Notes under the pieces: model-generated
What the model was told of the DNA's origin: nothing
What the model saw: the letters and a program-made list of their open reading frames with translations, nothing else
Database searches by the model: none
Assembly: GCF_018070075.1 (NCBI RefSeq)
Contig: NZ_JAGPXE010000016.1
Span: 1-64,000, forward strand
Source: Saccharopolyspora endophytica
GTDB taxonomy: Bacteria; Actinomycetota; Actinomycetes; Mycobacteriales; Pseudonocardiaceae
Direction of reading: 5' to 3'
Length of the DNA stretch: 64,000 bases
Shown: positions 1-8,850 of the stretch, one piece after another
Numbering within the stretch: the first letter of the stretch is position 1
Layout of the letters: each line of letters begins with the position of its first letter
Position numbers and translations under genes: made by a program

Positions 1-22
1 GTTATTTTTATCTGCTATAGCC

Positions 23-60
23 AAGAGGCGGCCCCGACAGGGTGGGCGGGGCCGCCTCTT
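23..60. terminator. Hairpin, probable terminator
   Basis: AAGAGGCGGCCCC at 23-35 pairs perfectly with 48-60 over a 12-nt loop. The flanks are T-rich on the left and tcg on the right. It probably ends a transcript entering from the left edge, or the transcript of the ThDP enzyme on the minus strand. Confidence 0.6.
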
Positions 61-90
61 CGTCGTTGAGGGCCGCTGCCACGTACGCGC

Positions 91-262
91 AAGCGGCGAA
101 GCCGCTTCCTCATTCACCACCTGAGCAGCTCACACCGCCACGGGTTCCGACACGTCGTCTGGCGAGGACGCCGCGACGCCGTGTCTGGCATGCATCAGGA
201 GTGGCGCACGGAGTCCAGGCGGCGTGTCAGGTTCCGCCACCCGCACCGCTGAGCAGGGTGAC
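91..262 (+). ncRNA. Structured intergenic repeat, copy 1
   Basis: First of three copies of an element of about 170 nt. A 5' hairpin at 91-107 has stem AAGCGGC/GCCGCTT with a GAA triloop. A long stem pairs 149-162 (GACACGTCGTCTGG) with 215-228 (CCAGGCGGCGTGTC), its two imperfect pairs being G-U only on the plus strand. The enclosed loop keeps the core GGCGAG.ACGCCGCGACG and CAGGAGTGGCGC seen in the other copies. It lies in the 3' region of the minus-strand ThDP enzyme, so a plus-strand RNA would run antisense into that gene. No known RNA family is recognised. Confidence 0.6.
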
Positions 263-279
263 CGAAGACAGGTTCCGGA

Positions 280-1875
280 TCAGTACAGGAAGCGCTGGCC
301 CGGGTCGACCTTGATGTGCAGGAGGCTGGGGCCTTGCTTGCCGGCGAACTCCTCGGGCAGGGCTTCGGCCAGCTCCTCCGGGGTCTGGATGAGCTTGGCC
401 GGGCAGCCGAGGCTGGTGGCCAGAGAGACGAAGTCGATCCCGCCCAGGTCCACGCCCGGCAGCTTGCTGCCACCGGCGGCCTCGCCCAGCACGGCCACCG
501 CGGCGTACCGCGAGTTGTCCATGATCACGAACGTGACGGGTGCCTGCTCGCGCACGGCCGTCCACAGCGACTGGATGCCGTACATGCTCGAACCGTCGCC
601 GAGCAGCGCCACCGTCCGCCGCGCGGTGTTGGCCATGCCGACGCCGACCGCGGCGCCGACGCCGTAGCCCAGCGCGCCGGAGAAGCCGGTGAAGAACCCG
701 CCGTCGGTGGAGCGGACGGGGAAGTACTCGTGCAGGTCGTTGCGGTGGCTCGGGGTCTCCTCGACCACGGCGGCGTCGGCGGGGAGCTGCCCGACGAGGG
801 TGTCGAAGACGTAGGAGGCCGTCATCGGCGTGCTGGCGGCGGGCTTCTCGGGCCGGGCCATGGTCGTCGGCGCCGACCGGTCCAGGTCCTCGACCAGCGC
901 GTTGACCTGCGGAACCGCGTGCGCCATCGTGCCCATCACGCCCCGCCCGGAGCGGGCGCGGGCCAGCACGTCGGCGTCGTCGTTGACCAGGAACAGCTCG
1001 GGCAGCGCGACCTCGGCCTCACCCCGGTAGACGTGGTAGGTGAACGCCGGAGCGCCCCACACCACGACCAGGTCGTAGCCGGAGAGCTCCTGGCTGAGCA
1101 GCCGCTGCTCGGGCTGCAGGAACCCGGCGAAGCACGGGTGGTCCTCCGGGAAGGAGCAGCGCGGCGACATCGGCGGTGCGTAGACGGCGGCCTTGGTCTT
1201 CTCGGCCAGCCGCACCATCTCGTCCACGACGCCGTCGGCGTCGACCGCCGGGCCGGTCACGAACGCGGGCCGCTCGCAGTCGCGCAGCGCCTCGGCGAGC
1301 CCGGCGATGGCCTGCGGGTCGGGCGCGAAGCCCGGTGTGCGCGGGCGCGCGGGGACCTCCACGCCGGGCTCGTCCCAGTCGTCGGCGGGCACCGACAGGA
1401 AGACCGGACCGTACGGCGGGGTCGTCGCCATCTGGTAGGCGCGCACCAGCGCGGCCGGGACGTCCGCGGCCCTGGCCGGCTCGTAGCTCCACTTCACGTA
1501 GGGCTTGGGGAAGTTCGGCGCCTCGGTGGCACCCAGGAACGGTTCGTTGAACATCAGGCTGCGGGTCTGCTGACCAGCGGTGATGATCATCGGGGTGCGG
1601 TTGCGGTAGGCGGTGAACACCGCGCCCAGCGCGTGCCCGACACCACCGGCCGAGTGCAGGTTGACCAGCACCGGTTCGCGGCGGGACTGCGCGTAGCCGT
1701 CGGCCATCGCGACCACCACGGACTCCTGCAGCCCGAGCACGTAGTGGAAGTCGTCCGGCCACCCCGTCAGGAAGGGGACCTCCGTCGTGCCCGGGTTGCC
1801 GAACACCGTGGTCAGCCCGAGCTCACGCATCAAACCCCGGGTGATGTCGCGAACCGTGCGATCCTCGCTGCCCAT
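280..1875 (-). CDS. mdlC: Benzoylformate decarboxylase-like ThDP enzyme
   Basis: A 531-residue thiamine-diphosphate decarboxylase closest in motif layout to benzoylformate decarboxylase (mandelate pathway; phenylglyoxylate to benzaldehyde and CO2). The cofactor Glu (E51, in LQES) and the active-site His of VNLHSAGG (H74) are present, as is a second His in FTYHVY. The C-terminal ThDP/Mg motif GDGSS...MDNSRY is intact. The position matching Pseudomonas Ser26 is Thr (GNPGTTE), so the substrate may differ. ATG at 1875 is chosen because AGGAGG lies 8 nt upstream; a start at 1917 lacks this. No other mandelate genes are nearby, so the physiological substrate is open. Confidence 0.85.
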   Translation of the reverse strand: MGSEDRTVRDITRGLMRELGLTTVFGNPGTTEVPFLTGWPDDFHYVLGLQESVVVAMADGYAQSRREPVLVNLHSAGGVGHALGAVFTAYRNRTPMIITAGQQTRSLMFNEPFLGATEAPNFPKPYVKWSYEPARAADVPAALVRAYQMATTPPYGPVFLSVPADDWDEPGVEVPARPRTPGFAPDPQAIAGLAEALRDCERPAFVTGPAVDADGVVDEMVRLAEKTKAAVYAPPMSPRCSFPEDHPCFAGFLQPEQRLLSQELSGYDLVVVWGAPAFTYHVYRGEAEVALPELFLVNDDADVLARARSGRGVMGTMAHAVPQVNALVEDLDRSAPTTMARPEKPAASTPMTASYVFDTLVGQLPADAAVVEETPSHRNDLHEYFPVRSTDGGFFTGFSGALGYGVGAAVGVGMANTARRTVALLGDGSSMYGIQSLWTAVREQAPVTFVIMDNSRYAAVAVLGEAAGGSKLPGVDLGGIDFVSLATSLGCPAKLIQTPEELAEALPEEFAGKQGPSLLHIKVDPGQRFLY

Positions 1876-1948
1876 TCGTACTGCCTCCTCGCCCCACCGA
1901 TCGTCGTGCTCCATCACAGCAGACCGGCTTCGTTAGCGGTAGTAAACA

Positions 1949-2596
1949 TCAGATGCCCCGAACGTCCCCGAAGCACACGGTCTTGCGGGTGAAGACGTAA
2001 TAGCCCTCGTTCTCCCCGCACGCGGACTCCGGGTCCTGCCCACCGACGACCCTGGTGACCTGGTCCTCCGACCGGGAGCACTCGATCTTCAACGGCAGGA
2101 CGCCCTCGTCCTCCTGGAAGGGCGTCAGGCAGTCGCCCACCTTGACGTCGAGGACGACGCAGTAGGCGTTGCCCTCGGAGTAGTTGACGTAGTCGTCGCC
2201 GCACTCGGCGAGCCCGCGGTCCTGGACGTCGACGACCTCGTAGTCCGACTCGGCCGAACCGCAGTCGGCGGAGGCCATCGGACCACCCCGCTCGTCGAGC
2301 AGCTCCACGCAGTCGCCGGCCTCGACCCGGTTGCCGGCGATCACCGCCAGGGAGATCCCGATGATGCCCCCGGCCAGCAGCAGCACGCCGCCGACGACGA
2401 GCCCGACGATGAGACCGGTGCGCTTCTTCTTCGGCGGCGGCGGAGGTGGTTGCTGGTTGCCCGCGACCTGGCGCCAGAAGGCGTCGGAACCCTGCTGCGG
2501 GTACGGGTAGCCCTGCTGCGGGTGCTGACCGGGCCAGCCGCCCGGATACGGCCCGGACTGCGCACCGTGAGGATCCGGTTGCGGTGGGTAGGTCAC
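1949..2596 (-). CDS. Proline-rich single-pass membrane protein, LppU/SCO3897-like
   Basis: A 215-residue protein. The N-terminal cytoplasmic part (about 1-60) is rich in Pro, Gln, Gly and Tyr, followed by KKKR and one transmembrane helix (about 64-88). The extracellular C-terminal domain has eight cysteines, consistent with disulfides. The arrangement resembles the actinobacterial LppU/SCO3897 family, whose function is unknown. The GTG start at 2596 follows GGAGG. It stands alone upstream of the ThDP enzyme on the same strand, with a 73-nt gap, so co-transcription is possible. No catalytic motif is visible. Confidence 0.75.
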   Translation of the reverse strand: MTYPPQPDPHGAQSGPYPGGWPGQHPQQGYPYPQQGSDAFWRQVAGNQQPPPPPPKKKRTGLIVGLVVGGVLLLAGGIIGISLAVIAGNRVEAGDCVELLDERGGPMASADCGSAESDYEVVDVQDRGLAECGDDYVNYSEGNAYCVVLDVKVGDCLTPFQEDEGVLPLKIECSRSEDQVTRVVGGQDPESACGENEGYYVFTRKTVCFGDVRGI

Positions 2597-2654
2597 AAGT
2601 CCTCCGTGGTCGAGTTCGCCACCCGCAATCTACCCAGCCAGGGAAAACGCGTTC

Positions 2655-3206
2655 CTACGCGGCATCGCGGCGCAGCACGAACACGAACGGCGCGGCCATG
2701 CCGCGCAAGTCCATCGCGCACAGCAGCGTGTCGTCGTCGACCTTGCGGAACGGGTCCTGGATCGGCAGCGCGTCGTAGACCATCGCCGCCGAGGACACGC
2801 CCCGGTACTCGACCATCCGCAGCCGCGCGCGGGGTTCGCTCGTGGTCATCAGCGGCATCACGATCCGGAACAGCTTCGCCACGACGGGGTTGTTGAGCTT
2901 GTCGGCGATGCCGAGCATCAGTCCGACCGGCATGAACGCCGGGTTGATGCTCACCACGCGACCACCGGAGGCGGCGAACAGCAGCGGATGGGCGTCCTCG
3001 GGGCCTCCGAAGCGCTTGCCGTACCAGCCGAACCGCTCCAGCAGCCCGTCGAACGGGTTGCCGGTGTCGATCCCGTTGCCCCGCCAGGTGCCCACCAGCT
3101 CCTCGACCCGCACCGGGGGCAGCGAGTCGAACAGTTCCAGCACGTCCTCCAGGCGGGCCCCGGGCTCCAGCTCCCGCAACCGCTCCCCCGCGTTCTCCGC
3201 AGCCAT
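2655..3206 (-). CDS. DUF4334 (GXWXG) domain protein
   Basis: A 183-residue soluble protein. The N-terminal half has the GXWXG signature (ELVGTWRGNGIDTGNPFDGLLERFGWYGKRF is the region at about residues 36-66), and the C-terminal half is the DUF4334 domain with a conserved RMVEYRGVSSAAMVYD stretch. The family is common in actinomycetes and its function is not known. ATG at 3206 is preceded by AGGAG. It is transcribed divergently from the XPB helicase gene, sharing a 270-bp promoter region. Confidence 0.8.
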   Translation of the reverse strand: MAAENAGERLRELEPGARLEDVLELFDSLPPVRVEELVGTWRGNGIDTGNPFDGLLERFGWYGKRFGGPEDAHPLLFAASGGRVVSINPAFMPVGLMLGIADKLNNPVVAKLFRIVMPLMTTSEPRARLRMVEYRGVSSAAMVYDALPIQDPFRKVDDDTLLCAMDLRGMAAPFVFVLRRDAA

Positions 3207-3476
3207 GTCACTCCTCGCACCCGAACAAGATCGACGAAACGCTCCCACCAGCCGGGCACCACCACAATCCCCCGACCGCCGGGCGACGCACCTGCCCGGG
3301 AGACCCTCCGGCCCGGGCGAGCAGGCGATGTGTGTCACTTCGGGCCCCCGCTGGGACTGGACCCGGCGGGGGCGGTGTTGCCCGGGTGGAATACTGGGCC
3401 GGGAGTCCTGCCGGTGGCTGCCGACAGTGTTGATCACCTGCGGAAACTCCACCCGATCCCCGAGGGAGCGCTCACC

Positions 3477-5138
3477 TTGACCGACGGACCTCTGATCGTC
3501 CAGTCCGACAAGACGTTGCTGCTCGAAGTCGATCACGACCTCGCCGACGACGCGCGCACCGCCATCGCACCCTTCGCCGAGCTGGAGCGCGCGCCGGAGC
3601 ACGTGCACACCTACCGGATCACGCCGCTCGCGCTGTGGAACGCGCGCGCCGCCGGGCACGACGCCGAGCAGGTCGTCGACGGACTGGTCCGCTTCTCCCG
3701 CTACCCCGTGCCGCAGCCGCTGCTGGTCGACATCGTCGAGACCATGGGCCGCTTCGGCCGGCTCCAGCTGACCAACGACCCCGCGCACGGCCTCGTGCTG
3801 GTCTCCGTGGACCGCGCCGTGCTCGAAGAGGTCCTGCGCAACAAGAAGATCGCCCCGATGTTCGGCGCCCGCCTCGACGACGACACCGTCGTGGTGCACC
3901 CCAGCGAGCGCGGACGCCTCAAGCAGATGCTGCTCAAGGTCGGCTGGCCCGCCGAAGACCTCGCCGGCTACGTCGACGGCGAGGCGCACCCCATCGAGCT
4001 GGAGCAGAACGGCTGGAACCTGCGCGACTACCAGCGCCAGGCCGTGCAGTCGTTCTGGGCCGGTGGCTCCGGCGTCGTCGTGCTGCCCTGCGGCGCGGGC
4101 AAGACGCTGGTCGGCGCAGCGGCCATGGCCGAGGCGGCGGCGACCACGTTGATCCTGGTCACCAACACCGTCGCGGGCCGCCAGTGGAAGCGCGAGCTGA
4201 TCGAGCGGACCTCGCTGACCGAGGAGGAGATCGGCGAGTACTCCGGGGAGAAGAAGGAGATCCGGCCGGTCACCATCGCGACCTACCAGGTGATCACCCG
4301 CCGCTCCAAGGGCGAGTACAAGCACCTGGAGCTGTTCGACTCCCGCGACTGGGGCCTGGTCGTCTACGACGAGGTGCACCTGCTGCCCGCCCCGGTGTTC
4401 CGGATGACCGCCGACCTGCAGTCCCGCCGCCGGCTCGGCCTGACCGCCACCCTCGTGCGCGAGGACGGCCGGGAAGGCGACGTGTTCTCGCTGATCGGCC
4501 CCAAGCGCTACGACGCCCCGTGGAAGGACATCGAGGCGCAGGGCTGGATCGCGCCGGCGGAGTGCGTCGAGGTGCGGGTGACGCTGACCGACAACGAGCG
4601 CCTGCAGTACGCCACCTCCGAGGCCGAGGAGCGCTACAAGCTGTGCGCGACCGCGCGCACCAAGGCCCCGGTGGTCAAGGCGATCCTCGACCAGCACCCG
4701 GACGAGCCCGCCCTGGTCATCGGCGCCTACCTGGAGCAGCTGCACGAGCTCGGCGAGGCGCTGGAGGCGCCGATCATCGAGGGCTCGACGAAGAACAAGG
4801 AGCGCGAGGAGCTCTTCGACGCGTTCCGGCGCGGCGAGATCAACCGGCTCGTCGTGTCCAAGGTCGCCAACTTCTCGATCGACCTGCCCGAAGCCTCGGT
4901 CGCCGTGCAGGTGTCGGGCACCTTCGGGTCCCGGCAGGAGGAGGCGCAGCGGCTCGGCCGGCTGCTGCGGCCCAAGGCCGAGCGCAAGCAGGCGCACTTC
5001 TACTCGGTCGTCTCGCGCGACACCTTGGACACCGACTACGCCGCGCACCGGCAGCGGTTCCTCGCCGAACAGGGCTACGCCTACCGGATCGTGGACGCCG
5101 ATGACCTCCTCGGCCCGGCCCTTCCGGACGTGGGGTGA
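3477..5138 (+). CDS. DNA repair helicase XPB
   Basis: A 553-residue superfamily 2 helicase of the bacterial XPB/ERCC3 type, a 3'-5' ATP-dependent DNA helicase. An N-terminal damage-recognition-like region (about 1-170) is followed by helicase domain 1 with Walker A PCGAGKT, DEVH box and a LTATL motif III, then domain 2 ending in QEEAQRLGRLLRPK (motif VI). The sequence follows the mycobacterial protein as I recall it, including the N-terminus TDGPLIVQSDKT. This decides for the TTG start at 3477, with GGGAG 8 nt upstream, over a GTG at 3414. Confidence 0.93.
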   Translation: MTDGPLIVQSDKTLLLEVDHDLADDARTAIAPFAELERAPEHVHTYRITPLALWNARAAGHDAEQVVDGLVRFSRYPVPQPLLVDIVETMGRFGRLQLTNDPAHGLVLVSVDRAVLEEVLRNKKIAPMFGARLDDDTVVVHPSERGRLKQMLLKVGWPAEDLAGYVDGEAHPIELEQNGWNLRDYQRQAVQSFWAGGSGVVVLPCGAGKTLVGAAAMAEAAATTLILVTNTVAGRQWKRELIERTSLTEEEIGEYSGEKKEIRPVTIATYQVITRRSKGEYKHLELFDSRDWGLVVYDEVHLLPAPVFRMTADLQSRRRLGLTATLVREDGREGDVFSLIGPKRYDAPWKDIEAQGWIAPAECVEVRVTLTDNERLQYATSEAEERYKLCATARTKAPVVKAILDQHPDEPALVIGAYLEQLHELGEALEAPIIEGSTKNKEREELFDAFRRGEINRLVVSKVANFSIDLPEASVAVQVSGTFGSRQEEAQRLGRLLRPKAERKQAHFYSVVSRDTLDTDYAAHRQRFLAEQGYAYRIVDADDLLGPALPDVG

Positions 5139-5258
5139 CGGAAACTCCGGGTGAGCCCCGGATAGCTGTCATCCAAAAGGGGTCCGCGTTCGGCTGCTTT
5201 GCAGCTACCGTTGCGATGAACGAACGCAGCGTCTGAGCTGCAAGACACTGGAGATCGG

Positions 5259-5852
5259 ATGGAAACCGAGCACCAACGGCCGGCGATGGGCGGTGCGCAC
5301 CGCTTCGTCGGCCTCGCGGAGAACCTGGAACGGTACGCCGGCGCCCCCACGGGAGCCGAGCCGCCGAACGTGAACGGCACCAACCGCGGCTACGGTCTGG
5401 TGTTCTTCCACCTCGAAGAACTCCATCTGACGACGGTGATCAGCAGCGGCCTGCGGTTCCAGCCGCTCGGCGCCCACCCCGCTCAGGAGCTGGCCTGCAC
5501 GGTCTACCGGGAGCAGGCCGAAGCCGCCCGCCACCTGGTCGACCTCACCTCGGAACTGCTGGTGCAGAACCGCACCTTCCTGGTTCCCGACCAGATCGTG
5601 CCGAACGAGAAGCCGCTGCTGCCGGGCACCGAGTTCCACGGCGTCCTGGCCAGCGGGCATCCGATCTTCCCGTCGGAGTTCACCCGCTTCACCGACCCGG
5701 AGGGCGTCGAGCAGCTCCAGGTCTTCACCCTCCTCCCGGTCACGCTGGGCGAGCTCAACTACATCCTCGACCACGGCGTCACCTCCCTGCGGCAGCAATG
5801 GGCCCGCTTCGAGGTGGACGTCTTCGACCTCGGCCGCCCGAGCGTCGCCTGA
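5259..5852 (+). CDS. Suppressor-of-fused (SUFU) domain protein
   Basis: A 197-residue soluble protein of the bacterial SUFU-like family. It shows the central pattern GYGLVFFHLEELHLTTVISSGLRFQPL, then LLVQNRTFLVPDQIV, then a C-terminal LQVFTLLPVTLGELNYI block. Bacterial members are often immunity proteins or have unknown function. ATG at 5259 follows GGAG. A second member at 15352-15918 has the same block order (TVLTSGLREHT, then DRILLPDTAI, then LQLITLVPITRAESQL), so the window carries two diverged paralogues on either side of the molybdenum-hydroxylase operon. No toxin gene lies beside either one. Confidence 0.8.
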   Translation: METEHQRPAMGGAHRFVGLAENLERYAGAPTGAEPPNVNGTNRGYGLVFFHLEELHLTTVISSGLRFQPLGAHPAQELACTVYREQAEAARHLVDLTSELLVQNRTFLVPDQIVPNEKPLLPGTEFHGVLASGHPIFPSEFTRFTDPEGVEQLQVFTLLPVTLGELNYILDHGVTSLRQQWARFEVDVFDLGRPSVA

Positions 5853-5885
5853 CCCCACCCGACGCGCCTGATCACTCGTCAACCC

Positions 5886-5949
5886 GATTTCAGTGGAAGT
5901 CCGGAACCGGATTCCAGTGGGAATCGGGGGTCGGACTTCCACTGAAATC
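5886..5949. repeat. Dispersed repeat family A, inverted copy
   Basis: GATTTCAGTGGAAGTCCG (5886-5903) and its exact reverse complement at 5932-5949 flank a third, related segment containing TTCCAGTGGGAA. The same TTCCACTGAAA unit recurs at 14306-14398 and 50241-50322. It lies between the SUFU gene and menC, both on the plus strand. It could form a hairpin in the transcript. Confidence 0.8.
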
Positions 5950-5998
5950 GGTGCACCTCGAGGGCGCGGAGGCGGGTCCGGGCTGAAAGGATTGGGTC

Positions 5999-6979
5999 AT
6001 GGCGAGCTTCGATCCTGCGGAACTGGACGCCGTGCGGGTGTACGCGTTGCCGATGCGGAACCGGTTTCGCGGGATCACCGTGCGGCGCGGGGTGCTCATG
6101 TCCGGGCCTGCCGGGTGGGGCGAGTTCTGCCCGTTCGAGGACTACGACGACGCCGGCTCCGTTCCGTGGCTGAAGGCGGCGTTCGAGGCGTGCGGTGAGC
6201 ACTGGCCGGAGCCCGTCAGGGACAGGATCCCCGTCAACTGCACCGTTCCCGCCGTGTCCGCCGAGAAGGCCGCGCAGATCGTGGCGCGCTCCGGGTGCCG
6301 GACCGCGAAGGTCAAGATCGCCGATCCCGGCCAGACCGCCGCCGAAGACCTGGAGCGGGTCGCCGCCGTCCGGGACGCGCTCGGGCCCGACGGCGCGATC
6401 CGGATCGACGCCAACGCGGCGTGGGACGTCGACACCGCCATCAGCCGCATCCGCGAGCTCGACGCCGCCGCTCACGGCCTGGAGTACGCCGAGCAGCCGT
6501 GCCCGAGCATCGAGGAGCTCGCCGCCGTGCGGCGCAAGGTCGACGTGCGCATCGCCGCCGACGAGAGCATCCGCCGCGCCGAGGACCCGATGCGCGTGGC
6601 CGTGGCCGGAGCGGCCGACGTGGCGATCATCAAGGCGGCGCCGCTGGGCGGAGTCCGCCGAGCGCTGCAGGTCGCCGAGGCGTGCGGTCTGCCGTGCGTG
6701 GTGTCCTCGGCGGTGGAGACCAGCGTCGGTCTGTCCGCGCAGCTGGCGCTGGCCGGTGCGCTGCCCGAGCTGCCGTTCGCGTGCGGGCTGGGCACCATGA
6801 CGCTGCTCGACGGCGACGTGGTCGCCGATTCGCTGCTGCCCGAGCAGGGGTTCCTGCCGGTGCTCTCGAAGCCCCCGGAGCCCGACCCGGCGCTGGTCGC
6901 GGCCGCCACTCCGCCCGCCGACGTGCAGCGGTGGTGGCTTGACCGGCTCGGCCGGGTCGGAGCCCTCCTGCGGGACTGA
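5999..6979 (+). CDS. menC: o-Succinylbenzoate synthase
   Basis: A 326-residue enolase-superfamily enzyme that dehydrates SHCHC to o-succinylbenzoate in menaquinone synthesis. The barrel residues are in order: KVK (catalytic Lys pair), DANAAW and EYAEQP and ADES (three metal ligands), then IIKAAPLGG with the second catalytic Lys. The length and the short capping domain fit the actinobacterial MenC. ATG at 5999 follows AAAGGA with 7-nt spacing. It converges with coxG across a 6-nt gap. No other men genes are in the window. Confidence 0.9.
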   Translation: MASFDPAELDAVRVYALPMRNRFRGITVRRGVLMSGPAGWGEFCPFEDYDDAGSVPWLKAAFEACGEHWPEPVRDRIPVNCTVPAVSAEKAAQIVARSGCRTAKVKIADPGQTAAEDLERVAAVRDALGPDGAIRIDANAAWDVDTAISRIRELDAAAHGLEYAEQPCPSIEELAAVRRKVDVRIAADESIRRAEDPMRVAVAGAADVAIIKAAPLGGVRRALQVAEACGLPCVVSSAVETSVGLSAQLALAGALPELPFACGLGTMTLLDGDVVADSLLPEQGFLPVLSKPPEPDPALVAAATPPADVQRWWLDRLGRVGALLRD

Positions 6980-6985
6980 GCCCCC

Positions 6986-7780
6986 TTACGAGGCGCGCTT
7001 GCGGGCGCGGCGCTTCTTGAAGCGGCGCAGCACGATGAACGCCACCAGGAGGCCGATCGCCGCGGGGGCGGCCCGCTTGAGGACCGGTGCGCCCGCGGTG
7101 CCCAGCAGGTCGATGGCCTCGTCGTTGGCGGCCGGCTCGGCGACGGTGGTCGGGCTCGGCGAGTCGGCGCTGGCCGGGGTGACCCGCCAGCTGGTGTCCT
7201 TGCGGGCCGAACCGACCGCGGCGCCCGCGGCCGCCGAACCCGCCGCCGCGGCGGCACCGTTGCCGTTCGCGCCACCCGGGGTCTCGGTGCTCTGCGGCTC
7301 GGCCGACGCCTTCTCCTGCGCGGCCGGGGCCTCCTGCTCGGACTCCAACTTCTTGGCGAGGTTGTCGGCGAACTGGTTCAGGATCTTGCCGCCCACCTCG
7401 GAGATCAGGCCGCGACCCAGCTGAGCGGGCTTGCCGGTGACCTTGAGGTCGGTGTCGACCGTGCCGGAGGTGGTGCTGCCCTCGTCGGTCAGCGTGACCA
7501 CGACCGTCGCGGCGGCGGTGCCGCTGCCCCGCGAGTCCTTGCCGCTGGCGTCGATGACCAGGCGGCGGTTCTTCTCGTCGATGTCCTTGAAGACACCGGT
7601 TCCCTTGTACAGCAGCGTCACCGGTCCGAGCTTGACCTTCACCGAACCGGCGAACTCGTTGCCCTCGGCCTTGGTGAGCGTGGCGCCGGGCATGCACGGA
7701 GCGACCCGCTCGGGGTCGGTCATCGCCTTCCACGCCGCATCGATCGGCACCGGAACGCTGAACGTGTGCTGCATTTCCAC
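6986..7780 (-). CDS. coxG: CoxG-like SRPBCC protein with membrane tail
   Basis: A 264-residue protein. Residues 1-145 form a CO-dehydrogenase subunit G (SRPBCC/START-like) domain (FSVPVPIDAAWKAMTD, CMPGATL, VKVKLGPV). An Ala/Pro/Ser-rich linker follows, then a hydrophobic helix (about 240-256) and a basic C-terminus, so it is probably membrane-anchored. In Oligotropha, CoxG helps recruit the hydroxylase to the membrane. GTG at 7780 has AGGAGG at 8 nt; the in-frame ATG at 7774 would be too far. It is the last gene of the cox operon, separated from coxM by 215 bp holding a hairpin, so it may have its own promoter. Confidence 0.85.
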   Translation of the reverse strand: MEMQHTFSVPVPIDAAWKAMTDPERVAPCMPGATLTKAEGNEFAGSVKVKLGPVTLLYKGTGVFKDIDEKNRRLVIDASGKDSRGSGTAAATVVVTLTDEGSTTSGTVDTDLKVTGKPAQLGRGLISEVGGKILNQFADNLAKKLESEQEAPAAQEKASAEPQSTETPGGANGNGAAAAAGSAAAGAAVGSARKDTSWRVTPASADSPSPTTVAEPAANDEAIDLLGTAGAPVLKRAAPAAIGLLVAFIVLRRFKKRRARKRAS

Positions 7781-7934
7781 TGGAAGGTCCTCCTGATTGA
7801 CCGTGCTCGGCTCAGGCGCAGAGCCATCGTTTCAGTCTGAAGCTATAACGCAGTCCACCCACCAGCCTCCCAGGCCGGACGGCGCGCCGATAGCCCGATC
7901 GGCTCAGCGGGAAGGACCACCCGCCCACGAGAAC

Positions 7935-7981
7935 GATTCGGGTCTGGCGGCAATTCCCCTGGATCGCCGCCAGACCCGATC
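7935..7981 (-). terminator. Hairpin downstream of coxM
   Basis: GATTCGGGTCTGGCGGC at 7935-7951 pairs with GCCGCCAGACCCGATC at 7966-7981 (one unpaired base). It sits 15 nt past the coxM stop on the minus strand, between coxM and coxG. It probably lowers read-through into coxG. Confidence 0.6.
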
Positions 7982-7995
7982 TTCGCCGGAGCGGA

Positions 7996-8850
7996 TCAGC
8001 CGCCTGCCGCCGCCAGCACCGCACGTCCCGTCAGCACCTCGGCGAGGTGCTCCCGGTAGTCGGCATCAGCGCTGGAATCGCCTGTCGCGCTGGTGCCTTC
8101 GGTCGCGTGCCGGGCGGCCGCGCGGACCGCGTCGGCCGTGGCCTGCTGGCCGACCAGCGCCTGCTCCACACCCATCGCGCGGATGGGGGTGGCGCCCATG
8201 TTGGTCAGCGCGATGCGCGCTTCGGCGATGGCGCCGCCGGAAACCCGCACCGCTGCGGCGACTCCGACGATCGACCACGCCTGGGCGACGCGGTTGAACT
8301 TCTCGTAGTGCGCGTTCCAGCCGGTCCACTTCGGCATCCGCACCTCGACCAGCAGGTCGGTGGGTTCCAGCGCGGTGGTGAAGTAGTCGACGAAGAACTC
8401 CGAGGCCGGGACGGTGCGCCGGCCCGAGGGACCGGCGATGACCATCTCCGCGTCCAGCGCGAGCGCCGGGGCGGGCAGGTCACCGGCCGGGTCGGCGTGC
8501 GCCAGCGAACCGCCGAAGGTGCCCCGGTGGCGCACCTGCGGATCGGCGACGGTGCGGGTGGCCAGCGTGATCAGCTCGGCGTGCTGCCGGATCAGCGGGT
8601 CCCGCTGCACCTCGTGGTGGGTGGTCATGGCGCCGACGACGAGCGTGTCACCGTCCTCGCGGACGCCCCGCATCTCGGGGATGCGACCGACGTCGACGAT
8701 CGTGCTCGGATCGGCCATCCGCATCCGCAGCACGGGCAGCAGGCTCTGCCCGCCGCCGAGCACCTTGGCGTCCTCGCCCGCCGCCGCCAGCGCGGCGACG
8801 GCCTCGTCCACGGTCGAGGGCGCGACGTATTCGAACTGGGCCGGGATCAC
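7996..8850 (-). CDS. coxM: Molybdenum hydroxylase FAD-binding medium subunit
   Basis: A 284-residue flavoprotein subunit of a xanthine-dehydrogenase/CO-dehydrogenase family enzyme that passes electrons from the 2Fe-2S subunit to the acceptor. FAD motifs GGGQSLLP (about 37-44) and GTFGGSLAHADPAGD (about 112-126) match the AGGQS and TIGG signatures of the CoxM fold. GTG at 8850 follows GGAGG and overlaps the coxL stop by 4 nt (GTGA), which implies translational coupling. Confidence 0.92.
   Translation of the reverse strand: MIPAQFEYVAPSTVDEAVAALAAAGEDAKVLGGGQSLLPVLRMRMADPSTIVDVGRIPEMRGVREDGDTLVVGAMTTHHEVQRDPLIRQHAELITLATRTVADPQVRHRGTFGGSLAHADPAGDLPAPALALDAEMVIAGPSGRRTVPASEFFVDYFTTALEPTDLLVEVRMPKWTGWNAHYEKFNRVAQAWSIVGVAAAVRVSGGAIAEARIALTNMGATPIRAMGVEQALVGQQATADAVRAAARHATEGTSATGDSSADADYREHLAEVLTGRAVLAAAGG

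Noticed and set aside
195..262. A conserved peptide RCGW.NL....DS.RHS readable on the other strand of all three structured repeats
   Set aside because: It is only 17 residues with unrelated sequence upstream, its variable positions coincide with the covarying stem, and in copy 2 the stop codon is lost. RNA pairing explains the pattern better.
2655..5048. Long minus-strand frame opposite XPB
   Set aside because: Only its last 183 codons (2655-3206) are a real gene with a ribosome-binding site and family match; the rest is the shadow of the helicase gene.
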